In this document: one piece after another, positions 27,321-38,900 of the stretch | Layout of the letters: each line of letters starts with the position of its first letter | Numbering within the stretch: the first letter of the stretch is position 1 | Origin: Stieleria tagensis | GTDB taxonomy: Bacteria; Planctomycetota; Planctomycetia; Pirellulales; Pirellulaceae | Length of the DNA stretch: 64,000 nucleotides | Direction of reading: 5' to 3' | NCBI RefSeq assembly: GCF_024129865.1 | Contig: NZ_JAMYFE010000060.1 | Coordinates: forward strand, 62,001-126,000 | The notes under the pieces: generated by a model | Told to the model about the DNA's origin: nothing | Databases searched by the model: none | Seen by the model: the letters and a program-made list of their open reading frames with translations, nothing else | Made by a program: the position numbers and the translations under genes

Positions 27321-29834
27321 ATGAACACGAACCGGCGGATTTTTCTGAGCAGGATTTTTGTGGCTGCCTTGATGGCAATCGCACTTCCTGTGCAAGCGCA
27401 GACCATCAACGGCAAGCCCGGTTCCCCGAGCGCCACCACGACCGTCGATGGCAAACAACTTCCCGCGCCCGACCCCAAATTTGGTGGAACGATCGAGAAG
27501 AACGCATCGCAGTCGAAAGCTTGGTGGGCGCCGCGCACGGTGCCGCCTCAACAGGCCCCGAATGTGTTGCTGGTCATGACGGACGACGTGGGATTTGGCG
27601 CACCGAGCACCTTCGGAGGCGTGATTCCCACGCCGGCGCTCGATCGCATCGCCAACAACGGGCTGCGTTATACGAATTTCCATTCGACGTCACTTTGCTC
27701 ACCCACGCGCGCTGCACTGATCACAGGGCGGAACCATCACTCGGTGGGCTTCGGAGTGATCTCCGAACAATCAACGGGCTTCCCCGGTTACAACAGCATC
27801 ATCGGCAAGGACAAGGCCACGATCGGTCGGACGCTGCTGGATAACGGTTTTGCGACAAGCTGGTTCGGAAAGGACCACAATACGCCCACCTTCACCGCCA
27901 GCCAGGTCGGTCCCTTCGACCAATGGCCGATCGGCATGGGGTTTGAATATTTCTACGGATTCGTCGGCGGTGACACCAGCCAGTGGCAGCCCAACTTGTA
28001 TCGCAACACGACGCCCATTTATCCCTACCTGGGCAAACCCGAGTGGAACCTGACCACCGCCCAAGCCGACGACGCAATCGCCTGGTTGAATCGCATCGAC
28101 CAGATCGATCCCAGCAAACCGTTCTTCTGCTATTACGTTCCCGGCGGCACGCATGCTCCGCACCATGCGACGCCAGAGTGGATCAAGAAGATCGAGGACA
28201 TGCACTTGTTCGACGACGGTTGGAATGAACTGCGTCAAACGATTTACGCCAACCAGAAAAAGCTCGGCGTGATTCCCCAAGACGCCAAACTGACACCCTG
28301 GCCGGACGACCTGTTGAAGCAGTGGGAAGATCTGACGGTCGATGAAAAGAAATTGTTCATCCGCCAGGTGAATGTCTACGCCGCTTACCTTGCCTATACC
28401 GATCACGAAATCGGTCGGGTGATTCAAGCGGTCGAGGACATGGGCAAACTCGATAACACGATCATCGTTTACATTAGCGGTGACAACGGTGGCAGCGTCG
28501 AAGGCACGCTGCTGGGAACGCCGAATGAAGTCGCCGCGTTCAACGGAATCGATGTTCCTGTAGACGTGCAGTTGGAAAAATTCTACGACGTGTGGGGCAG
28601 TGACGAAACCTACAACCACATGGCCGTGCCCTGGTCGTGGGCACTTAATACGCCGTTCAAATGGTCAAAGCAGATTGCATCGCACTTTGGCGGCATCCGC
28701 CAAGGGATGTGTGTCTCCTGGCCAGGTCACATCGATGACAAAGGGGGCATTCGTCATCAGTTTCATCATGTGATCGACGTGGTGCCAACCATTTTGGAAG
28801 TCTGCGGGATCCCCGCGCCACAGGAGGTCAATGGCATTCCACAAGCACCGATTGAAGGCGTGAGTTTTGCCTATACCTTCGCGAAAGAAAACGCCGATGC
28901 GCCCTCGACCCACAAAACGCAGTACTTTGAGATGATGGGCGACCATGCCATCTATCACGACGGCTGGATCGCCAGCACGAAAGTCATTCGCCCGCCATGG
29001 GAGATTGTTGGGCCGGTCAACCAAGACCCTTTCGGCAACGTGACCTGGGAACTGTTCGACCTCAGCAAAGACTGGACGCAGTTCAACGACGTGGCTGCCG
29101 AGAATCCTGACAAGCTTGCCGAGATGAAGAAGCTGTTCTTGCAGCAAGCGGAAAAGTACCAGGTGCTGCCGCTCGATGCTTCGGTGGCGACACGATTGGT
29201 TTCACCGCGACCGAACATCACCGCCGGACGCACCGAGTTTGTCTACAAAGTGCCGATGACAGGCATCCCCCAAGGGGACTCGCCATTGATCTTGAACACT
29301 TCCTACACGATCACGGCGGAAGTCGAAATTCCCGCTGGCGGTGCCGAAGGAGTACTGCTGACCTCTGGTGGACGATTCGGCGGCTACGGGTTTTACCTGC
29401 TCGACGGCAAACCCGTGTTTCTCTGGAATCTAGTTGACCTGGATCGTCTACGCTGGGAGGGCAAAGAAGCGATCGCACCCGGCCAACATACGATCGAGTT
29501 CGATTTCCAATACGACGGTGTGGGTGCCGGCACGCTGGCGTTCAATAGCATGAGCGGCATCGGCCGCAGCGGCACAGGCGTGTTGAAGGTCGACGGCAAA
29601 ACAGTCGCCACACAAAAGATGGAAAAGACCGTGCCGCTGATCTTGCAGTGGGACGAAACGTTTGACGTCGGTAGCGACACCGGCACGCCCGTCGATGATG
29701 CCGATTACAAGGTTCCGTTCGAGTTCACCGGCAAGCTGAACAAACTGACGCTGAAAATGGATCGTCCGCAACTGTCACCGGACGACATCAAAAAGCTCGA
29801 AGCAGCAACGCGGAACAATCGAGCGAGCGAGTAG
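27321..29834 (+). CDS. Exported arylsulfatase (formylglycine type)
   Basis: The 837-residue sulfatase starts at ATG 27321, where the protein begins with a signal peptide (MNTNRRIFLSRIFVAALMAI). The catalytic site is complete: metal-binding Asp-Asp at 88-89 (VMTDDVGFG) and the formylglycine motif CSPTR at 126-130 followed by AALITGR, so Cys126 would be converted by a formylglycine-generating enzyme encoded elsewhere. The GTHAPHH segment and GDNGGS motif supply further metal and sulfate ligands. The C-terminal third (about 640-800) is a beta-sandwich domain typical of the long arylsulfatase subfamily. It probably acts in the periplasm or outside the cell; the substrate is unknown. Confidence 0.94.
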   Translation: MNTNRRIFLSRIFVAALMAIALPVQAQTINGKPGSPSATTTVDGKQLPAPDPKFGGTIEKNASQSKAWWAPRTVPPQQAPNVLLVMTDDVGFGAPSTFGGVIPTPALDRIANNGLRYTNFHSTSLCSPTRAALITGRNHHSVGFGVISEQSTGFPGYNSIIGKDKATIGRTLLDNGFATSWFGKDHNTPTFTASQVGPFDQWPIGMGFEYFYGFVGGDTSQWQPNLYRNTTPIYPYLGKPEWNLTTAQADDAIAWLNRIDQIDPSKPFFCYYVPGGTHAPHHATPEWIKKIEDMHLFDDGWNELRQTIYANQKKLGVIPQDAKLTPWPDDLLKQWEDLTVDEKKLFIRQVNVYAAYLAYTDHEIGRVIQAVEDMGKLDNTIIVYISGDNGGSVEGTLLGTPNEVAAFNGIDVPVDVQLEKFYDVWGSDETYNHMAVPWSWALNTPFKWSKQIASHFGGIRQGMCVSWPGHIDDKGGIRHQFHHVIDVVPTILEVCGIPAPQEVNGIPQAPIEGVSFAYTFAKENADAPSTHKTQYFEMMGDHAIYHDGWIASTKVIRPPWEIVGPVNQDPFGNVTWELFDLSKDWTQFNDVAAENPDKLAEMKKLFLQQAEKYQVLPLDASVATRLVSPRPNITAGRTEFVYKVPMTGIPQGDSPLILNTSYTITAEVEIPAGGAEGVLLTSGGRFGGYGFYLLDGKPVFLWNLVDLDRLRWEGKEAIAPGQHTIEFDFQYDGVGAGTLAFNSMSGIGRSGTGVLKVDGKTVATQKMEKTVPLILQWDETFDVGSDTGTPVDDADYKVPFEFTGKLNKLTLKMDRPQLSPDDIKKLEAATRNNRASE

Positions 29835-29859
29835 CAACCACTCGACGAGCAAACTTAAA

Positions 29860-29881
29860 CGGCATCGCCACGGCGGTGCCG
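29860..29881. terminator. Hairpin between convergent genes
   Basis: CGGCATCGC at 29860-29868 and GCGGTGCCG at 29873-29881 form a 9-bp stem with one G-T wobble and a 4-nt loop. It lies 25 nt past the arylsulfatase stop and 65 nt from the giant gene's stop. There is no T-tract on either side, so it is a weak or factor-assisted terminator at best. Confidence 0.4.
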
Positions 29882-29946
29882 TAACAACAGGTGCGCCCGG
29901 CAACCTGGCGGTCATCGATGCATCAGTTTCCCTACCGATTGCCTGC

Positions 29947-32900
29947 TTACGCCTCCACCATCTCGCCGATCAATGCCTCCAGTGCCTCGTCAAAAGCCTC
30001 GGGTTCGGCGGTCTGTTGCTTGGCGATTTCGTTGATCACGCGCAATGCATCGAGCGGCGTGATGAACCCGTCACCGTTGACATCATAGAACGGCGGTGGT
30101 CCAACTTCATCGGTGATCTCGAACAGCTTGTTGGTAGACCGATGATGGACACTGGCACGCGCCAATTCATTCAGGACCACCAATGCATCAAGCGGCGACA
30201 TCGTGCCGTTATCGTCAACGTCGAATCGGTCGACCGGATTTTGCCATCCATTGGACGCTTCCAAGAGAATACTACTGACCTGGACCTGACTCGCATCTTC
30301 ACCAAATCCGACTAAGTCAAACATCAAGGTTGCAATCTCCGCACTGGATTCCGGCGGCAGATTAATCACAACATCGATGGGCTGGCTTAAGTCGACAACG
30401 TGTCCATTGCGGCGAGCCCCCTCGACCGTCACCCCATCGGCAAAGTAAACCGTGCCATCGGCCTGAATGCTCAACAACGCATCACCACCAGGCAATTTGG
30501 AGATTTCGCCCAGCCAGGATGTAGTTTTTTCGTCCAACAGAGCGACTTCAAAGACCTCGGGCGGATGAGCAGCATTTCCGACGCTTGAACTGCCGACATC
30601 CATGGCGATTCCGCCGATCGTAAATGACAGGGTGTTGATTCCGTTGGGAACCACAAACGTCTGGGACAGACCTGAAATCATCCCGACGTCTTCAGAGATC
30701 GTTGCGACACCCGAACCGACGGCAATACCACCAATCGTTTCCCAGACAAAATCGTCCGCCGACATCGACGTAACAGCGAACGCCTCGTTTTTAAGACCAA
30801 TCATCGACGTCGTTGTCGCATCATTCATAACAAATTCCAACTCCGGTTCGATGTTTAATTCCCCTGAGCTAGTAGACATTTGAGTCGTTCTCTCGGAGAC
30901 AAGCGAATGGGAAATCGGTTCGACCGTAGTCAAAGCAAGAAATCCACTCGGATTCAATTCATCGACCGCCAAACTTTCGATGGGGTCATCAAGGGGGGAA
31001 TCATTGTCAATAATGACAACCTCAACTGAGAATGGCTCCACTTCAATTCCGGCCGGCAAATTTGTGATCGAAACTTGGATCTTAAAGGACTCGGAAAATG
31101 GCTCGTAGATGTCGTCGTCGAGCACCAGATGATTTAGGTCATAAGTAACAATTGGCTGCTGGATATTGTTGATATCGGGCACCGAAAACTCGCGAATTTC
31201 CATAATGAAATCTTGCCCTTGGATTGCTTTTTGCTGTGCAAACCGCCCGGCCTCCTCGACTGATTCAACGACAACACGCGCTCGCGCCGCGTCCGCAGGA
31301 TCAAGGTCCAGGAATTTACTAAGCAGTGCTTCTATTTGTTGACCCGTCGATCCTTCTGCAACCTCAATTTTTGGCGGGGCGAGCACCACCGGTTTTACAA
31401 ATCCACAATTTGCATCAATCATCGGCGGGGACCCAAACAGCACAGACTTATGCCCACTCGGATGGATCGAATAGGGGCCAAGAGTCTTTTCGGTGGATCC
31501 CAGAAATATCACTTTTGCGCCCACTGCGAATGTGGCACATGCTTCAAATGTTGACCAAGACTCATTAAGGCTTGGATCGACAATCGTTACATTTCCGTTT
31601 TCCAATACAGCACCAAACCCAGCATTGAGCTGAACGACCTGCTGCGCATCCATTTGGAATCCGGCTCCTAGGGACGCGACAACTGGGATACCACCTTCGA
31701 CATTGACGCGCGCCGTACCCTGAGCAGTACCCACGAAATTCAAATAGGTACCTTCCTTAAGCAATTCGACGCTGTCATCGGAAACTTTGAATTCAATTCC
31801 CGCTGACCATTCGCCTGCGATACTCGCTTCAAGCTTCCCCTGTACATCACCAGTTAATGGGACTGGGACTCCAAAAACGGGAACAACAGTCGCCCCTTCC
31901 GCCAGCGTAAATTCACCCGACGAAAAGGAGATCGGGTCGAATACGAAAGGACCTACATCAATGTCACCACCGATCGGACGCAACGACAGTCCGTCGAGAA
32001 CAACCGCACCCGTATACTGGCTCGAATTTAGGTCGAGAACTTGGTTGATGATTTCAGAACCAACCACCTTGATATCCAAAACGGCTTGTTTGGGTACCAG
32101 GCGAGGATTAACTGAAATATCCAGGGGAACAACGATTTCGCTACGGATACCGGCCTCCACATACGTCGCTGCGCTTTCACCGAAGAGTTCCATAAGCAAC
32201 GCGGGAACACCACCTGATGATTGCGGAAACTGCGCATTCGTCGGAACGGTTGTCGCAATCTCGTACTGAAGCAAAGACTCGTTGAAATTGATTTGAGTTT
32301 CATCGCTGGGCGTCAGCCAAGATGGCAACTGGCGATTCGAGATTGCTTCTGGGGAACTGAACACTTGGTCGCCAGCCATGACAATGAGCGTAACATTGCT
32401 GGGCAGTGAGATCACGTCCGCTTGGATCGGGTAAAGTCCCAGTTCGTTCGGAGCATCTAGAAAGCTGTAGTGGTTTCCCGATTCCTGATCGACGACATGG
32501 AGTTGTTCGAAATACTGTTCTGGTTTATCGACACCAGAAAGTCTCGCGACAAGCTGCGTATTTTCCGGAAAATATCCTGCCAAGAAACTGTTCGCTTCCG
32601 CATCCACAAGGGTGCCGGACGGTAATTGGTAGAACAGGTCAAAGTTAATACGATCAACCACCTCAATGTACCCAGTTCCCACACCGGTTCGTGCTCCACC
32701 GCTGAACGTGCCCTGGTTGGTTGGCGTGGTCTCAAATCCTGCGATATGAAATGGTATTCGACCGGTATCGAGCGATTCGACGTCTAGCTCCAAGCTGCCG
32801 GCTGAAACGGGCGACCAGCTGTTTCCCCCAACTCGACCGAGCATGTAATCAAAGTCAGCGGAATTACCGACATCGATTGAAACAGTCCGGGTCAATCCGT

Positions 32901-35900
32901 GGAGGAAGGGCCCTAGCTGTGGCGAAACAGTTAAATCACGGAATGGAAATCGAGCATTGCTAACGATTCTTGCATTTTCGGAAAGTTCCTGCGATTCGCC
33001 CTCTGCACCTGAAACGAGATTCGGCTGGCGTGATACCACGCCAGTTGACGGTAGCGTTGGCAATCCCCAAGGGCCAACGGGTGTCAACGAAGTAGATTCA
33101 CCCTCCAAAGGCCCCCCGGAACCACCGGCCTGGGGATTCGATCCTGAAAATGGAAGCGATTGCAGCGGGCCGGTTGTCAACACCACAGGTGTCGTTCTAC
33201 CGTAGGCCTTTTCATCGAGCAGGAGCGAGTACTTGTACCACTGAGACAATTGTCCCGTTCTGGATTTTGCATTTTCACTACTTGCAGAAATGTTTGGAAT
33301 GTAGGAAATGCTATCGATTGCTTTCGCAAGCTCAGTGTCAGACGCTCCATTGCTGAGAGCGACGACAGCGGATTCATACTTATCCAGACGCTGAGATTCC
33401 AACGGAAGAACCTGGGGATAGCCAGCCATCAACCCTTCATCATCCAATCGCCCGTAGTACGAGAGCCGACTCAACTCCTCAGGTGTAAGTGTGGCGATTG
33501 AGCCTGTGCGGTCTTGAGATACCGCGTCGAGGCTACTCTTGGAGTAGCCATCATAGAGGCCAAAGGCATGTCCAGATTCATGAGCGACGACATAACTGAG
33601 AAGATACCCGAAGTCGAACCAGGTTGTCATCTTGTCTGGATTGCGCAATGCGCGTTCCTGAATCGCGTCAAGCAATGCCGGAAGGTAGACTTTAACGGGA
33701 TTTGAAGGATTGACCAGCGCACCTGCGATCGCGTGTACCTGTTCCCATGGATGTTTGTCCTCCAGCCCTGTCTTTAATTTCGCAGAAAATTCTGAGGTCA
33801 GACCAATATTGGCAGTTCCGAGAACGCCGCGTTTTTCAACGCTCGAGCTATTGACATAATAGCCGGTTTGGTAGGAAACATTGGTTGTTGCGCTGTTACC
33901 CGGTTCTTTGGAGATTGAAATATTTGTGCGGCCGAAGTTCTTTTCAAACATGGCCAACATTGCGAGTTCAACGATACGACTAGTGCTTTGGCGGATTTCG
34001 GCGGGATCTGTGACACCAAGCTGGGCATCGAGTGTCGCGACGAACGGATTATTGTTTGCGCGCAAACTGTCGATCGCAGAATTAAGCTGAGCAACATCAT
34101 AAGCAATCGACCGAGGCGCTAGGGTTTTCCCCGTAACCACAATCGAACCAATCTCTTTTGTGAATGCTCCCCGAATCTTTGCACTAAAAACAAACCTTGA
34201 TGCGATTGGATCGCTCGATTTCTGTTTTTGACTGATCCGATACTGGTATTGTTGAAAATCGAATTTCGGTTCGCTCTGAATTGTAAAATCTCCCCCGGAC
34301 ATCTCTGCAATCCATTTGGTGTCGATGGCGGGCGATGCAGCCATTCGAATGAATCCAGTACGTTGCTCGTTTTGACGGACGGGCAGGAGTTCAAGTATTA
34401 AATCATTGGATTTTTGATCGTAGGTTGCAATCGTTGCGGGGTGGGCAACTTCGTATTCCGGCCCTGTGGAGCCACCCCCAAAGACAGCACCAAATTCCGC
34501 GAGAAATATTTCCGCGTTTGCCAAGTCCAGGATTTCAACTTCTGGATTGACCAATCCATCATGGGTCACATCTATCCCAACAGTCAGCGTGCCGTTGATT
34601 GTATTCAGCGGAACCGGGAGAGTACGCACTGCACATTGCGCCACGGTCACGCCGCTTCGCTGGGTCGCGAATGAGATCGCATCCGCCGTTCCAATGAGGA
34701 TACACTTGTTTCCATTCAACTCATGTCTAACCGACTCGTTATCTACGATATGTGTGTACGTAGCGGCGCCAATTGAAAATGAAGTGATGAATGAATTCGC
34801 CGAGAGAAACACTGCATCAAGCGTCCGTTGCCCACCGCCCGGCACCGAGATTGACAGGGGCCGAATCTGTTCTCCTTCGACATTAGAAGGATCGCTTTCG
34901 GCATTTTCAGGGCTGAGCAAGATGATTCCATCATCGGCGTCGCCGGTCGTATCGAGCATCAATACGCCACGGTCCAGTTCGACTTTGTCCAGAAGCAGGG
35001 AACCTCCGGAAACCGTAAACGTGAGTGAGTCGTAAGCTCCGCTCATTGCATACGGGACATAGATTTCTTCACCGAGTGTGGTCTCGAGTTCTGACAAGTC
35101 TTGTGTGTATACGGTTGTCGATTCTCCATTTTTTTCCACTGTGACAACAAGGCTTCCGGACGCAGTTTCAGGAAGAATCAAAAACCGAATACCGTGGGTA
35201 TCGTTAGCCGCATAGAAGCGGTTGTGCCGCAGTGTTGAATTTGCGGAAGACAATCGCACCGACGTGTTGCCCGTGTCGGGATCAATCACCAGATGCTGTG
35301 TCGCAATATTGCCGGGTTCGGAGGCGTCGCCGTGGTGGAAGGACCAACCTGGAATCGCCCAATAACTCGGAAATCTTCGCTCGGTGCCTTTGAAATTTTC
35401 TTCTTTGTGGTTGTAGCGTTCCAACCACAAGGTTCCCGACTCAAAGTCTCCGTTGAAGAGAGAGGGTACCGCGTCACGAACGGTTGTGTCGCCGTAGTCG
35501 TCCGGCAATGTATTGTCATAGGTGATCGGGACGCGTTGGTTACTTGATCTACGCAGGTCGTCGCCGCCGCCCAGGTCACTGAAGAACCAGCCGGTTCCAA
35601 TTCCCTCGGTGATCAAAGTCGGTGTCGGCCCCACTACACTGGACCCCTCGAGTGCTCGGTACCAAGGCGTCTCGTTGTAGTCGACTGGCAACACACCGTC
35701 GGTCAGATCACGTTCATAGTTGGCGTCAAACAATCGACGCCAGATCCGTTCATCTTCAAATTCTTGAAGACTGACATCGATGGTTCCTGCGTACCATTTC
35801 CAGACTCGACTGTGTGGGCCTGCCAATCCCCCATACCCGGCGTCTCCCGGGCCGTTGTTGATGAAGTCGTCCTGCGTGAAACCCGCTCGCCCCGGAACGA

Positions 35901-38900
35901 CATCTCCGCTTTGGTCGTCATGCAACCGCAGATTGATGTCCGCGGCCGGAATCGAATAGCCGTTCGGTGTAACGGTATTTTCCAACCTGCCAAGGTCTTG
36001 GAAATAATTGTCCGCAAACGTGATCGTATCCCAAACCTGTACCAAGGGGTCGCGAAAATCGGCGTAGTGCAGCCATTCCAGGCCGACCTTCGTCGCGGCT
36101 GCATTGGCGAGTCCTCTCGCGATTTCGGTCCCACTTAGGAAGGAAAGGAAGGAAGTCGTCCAGCAAGCAAAGCGACTTTTCAGCGTTGGGTTTTCAGCGT
36201 TGCACGGGGAGATCTCGGTGCTGTTAAACGACCGTATCAAATCGAGCAAATCAGCCGTTTTAAGATCCAGAGACGGCTGTGGGACATCGTGGGCGTCTAG
36301 CGTGGTCATGTGGATGTCGGACGATTTCAGGTCATACCAGCCCAGTCGCTGAATGATTTCGCTGTTGACAACCGTCCCACGACTGTGACCAATGAAGTGC
36401 ATTGGGCTGGCAAAGACTTTGCCTTCAAGCTTTTCGTCGAGTTTGACGATGGCAGCCAATTCCGCGTCCGCCGCTGCCTCGGAGAAACCGGAATCATTGA
36501 TGCTGGACTCTTTCACCCAATCAGAAACGAGTACTAGCGGGCGACCGGGGATCGGCTCACGTCCGTCTAATGAAATGAACTCACCTTTGGTGCGGTGATA
36601 AACCATCACCACACCATCGCCTCCGGATTGCGCGATCAGTCTCGCAATATCGATGAAGGCACCGGGCACACGATCCAACGCTTCATCGGTGAACCAACCG
36701 TAGGGATCGGGCGTGAATCCGTGGGTCAACACCGTGACGGTGTTGAAGCGATCCGAACTTGTCGTTGATTTTGGGTTAGAAACAAACGGAGCTGTGCGGC
36801 GTGAACGCCTGCCGTTGGTGTCGACGGATTCGACTCCCCAGTAGTAGGTTTGTCCGGATGTCAACTTCGAAGTGGCAGGCAGGGTGTAGGTCGCGATGCC
36901 ATCCTGGTCGGACACGACTTCGACACCGCTGACAATTCGATAAGGGTTCAGATCCGTGATGCCTAGGTCGTCAGGAAACAATCCATCACCTGCTGGAAAA
37001 ACACTGACGTACAACCGGCTGGTGCCGGATGGAACACCGGTTGACCACTCAAATGTCGGCAGTTGTTCATCGAGAAACGCGCTGACCGGCGAAATCAAAG
37101 TTAGTGTGCTGCCGATTGCATCGACGCCTCGGATGGCGCTAACCGGATCGGTCGAAAGCCGAGTGACAAGCAAACCCGTATTCGGCCCAAATAGCTCAAT
37201 CGCGGCAGCCTCAAGCGGCTGGCGATCCAACGGATAGCCCGATGCAAGCCCTTCTTCGACAACTTCCAAAATGGAAGGTATGTCGTAGGCAAGTAACTCC
37301 TTGGTACCTTGAAACGCAACCATCAAAGTTTGATTGTCACCCGAGATTGTCAGGCTGTCGGGGAACGATGCAAAAACCTGTTGGGTTGCCGCGACTAAAT
37401 GGGGGCCCTGCTCGGTCAGCCCCAGTGGATCGGCAACAACACCTAAGTTACCACCGGCTCGAACCACTGGATCGTTTTCGAATTTTGCGTTGAAACCAGT
37501 CACAAAACCAAAATCCGTCCGGCCCGGAATTAAAACGATGTCGTTAAGGTTTTCGACGTCCAGAGGATCGCGAAAATTCAGTTCCAAATTGACCGGCTTG
37601 CGATCGCCGAGAGTGGATTGAAAGCTGCGAACACTCCACTCTCCTACCGAGTTACGCTCCAGGATGTTGTAGCCGAGCCCCTCTTCGGCCCGATCGGTGA
37701 ACAGCACTTTGTTGGCGTTGCCCGTCGCGGTCACCCCGTAAGGTTCAGGACCAACGACACAGACATGAGACACGGTCCAAGCGGGACGAATCAAGGTGCC
37801 CAAGGATTTTTCACTATTGGTCGGTTCCAATTGTGCGTTCTCTTGCAAATCAATGATGATCAGGTGCCCGTTGCCCAGCGGCGTTTTGTTTAGCGGTGAG
37901 CCTGGCGCCGCAATCACAAGTGAGTCACCGTCTGCGGTCACGGCCAAGCCACGGTATCCGTGTGGCGCATAACCAGTCTGAATCGTATGGACGATTTGGT
38001 GATAGGTCGGGGAGCTGGGGCGAATATCGATCACGTAGATCGCATCTCGAAACGTATCACCGGCATAGAGGAACTGATTTTTTTGATCGATCGTCATGCG
38101 ATCGATTTGTTCTCCCCTTTGAAAGACAATTAGATCATCGATGGCATCTCCGATTCCGTCGGAATCAACTGCTGCATCGCCGTCCGCGTCGATACCGCTC
38201 AAGGTAATCGCATCAAACACGCCGATCGCAGAGGGGTTCGACATGCTGACATACAACCGGCCACGATCTGGCGACAGCAACGTATTGAGCGGCCTTGCCC
38301 CGGGAATCGTGGGCTTGATCTCGGTAACGAGCTCAACGGTGTCGACACTTGAACGCGTGAAAACCGGTATCGTTCCAGCTTGTGGCGCAGCGGCAAAGGT
38401 ATACGCACTTTCAACGTCAACATTGAACGGTCGTGAGACCTTTTTCGCCGGAACGGTTTTTTTCCCTGAGAGTCTTTGCAGGAACGGACTGGCAACTTCA
38501 AGTACCATCGAGTTGCTAGGAATCGAAGCAGGAACTTGAAAACGAATGGTGTTCGGCGTTGACGTATAGTCCAACTCAAAGTCGCTGCCGGATAAAATGA
38601 TGTCGCGGATTCCGCTGACTGCTTCGTCGCGATCGTCCAGATCCGTGTCTTTCCCGCCAGCAATGATTCGCAGTTCGACTCCGCTGGGATTGACGAGAGC
38701 CGTTGGAACAAAAAAGTTCTTCCCTTTGATGATAAACGTGCGAGTGCTGCCCGACAGATCGACGACGCTGCGATCAATCTCAACGGATTCGATCAGTGGT
38801 GTTCCGCCATCGGCAGTTGCCAGTACTGGATCTCCATCGAGAACGAATTCGAGTTGAGTCTGGAAGGCGGGGTTATAGACCTCCGACACCAATCGCTCCG

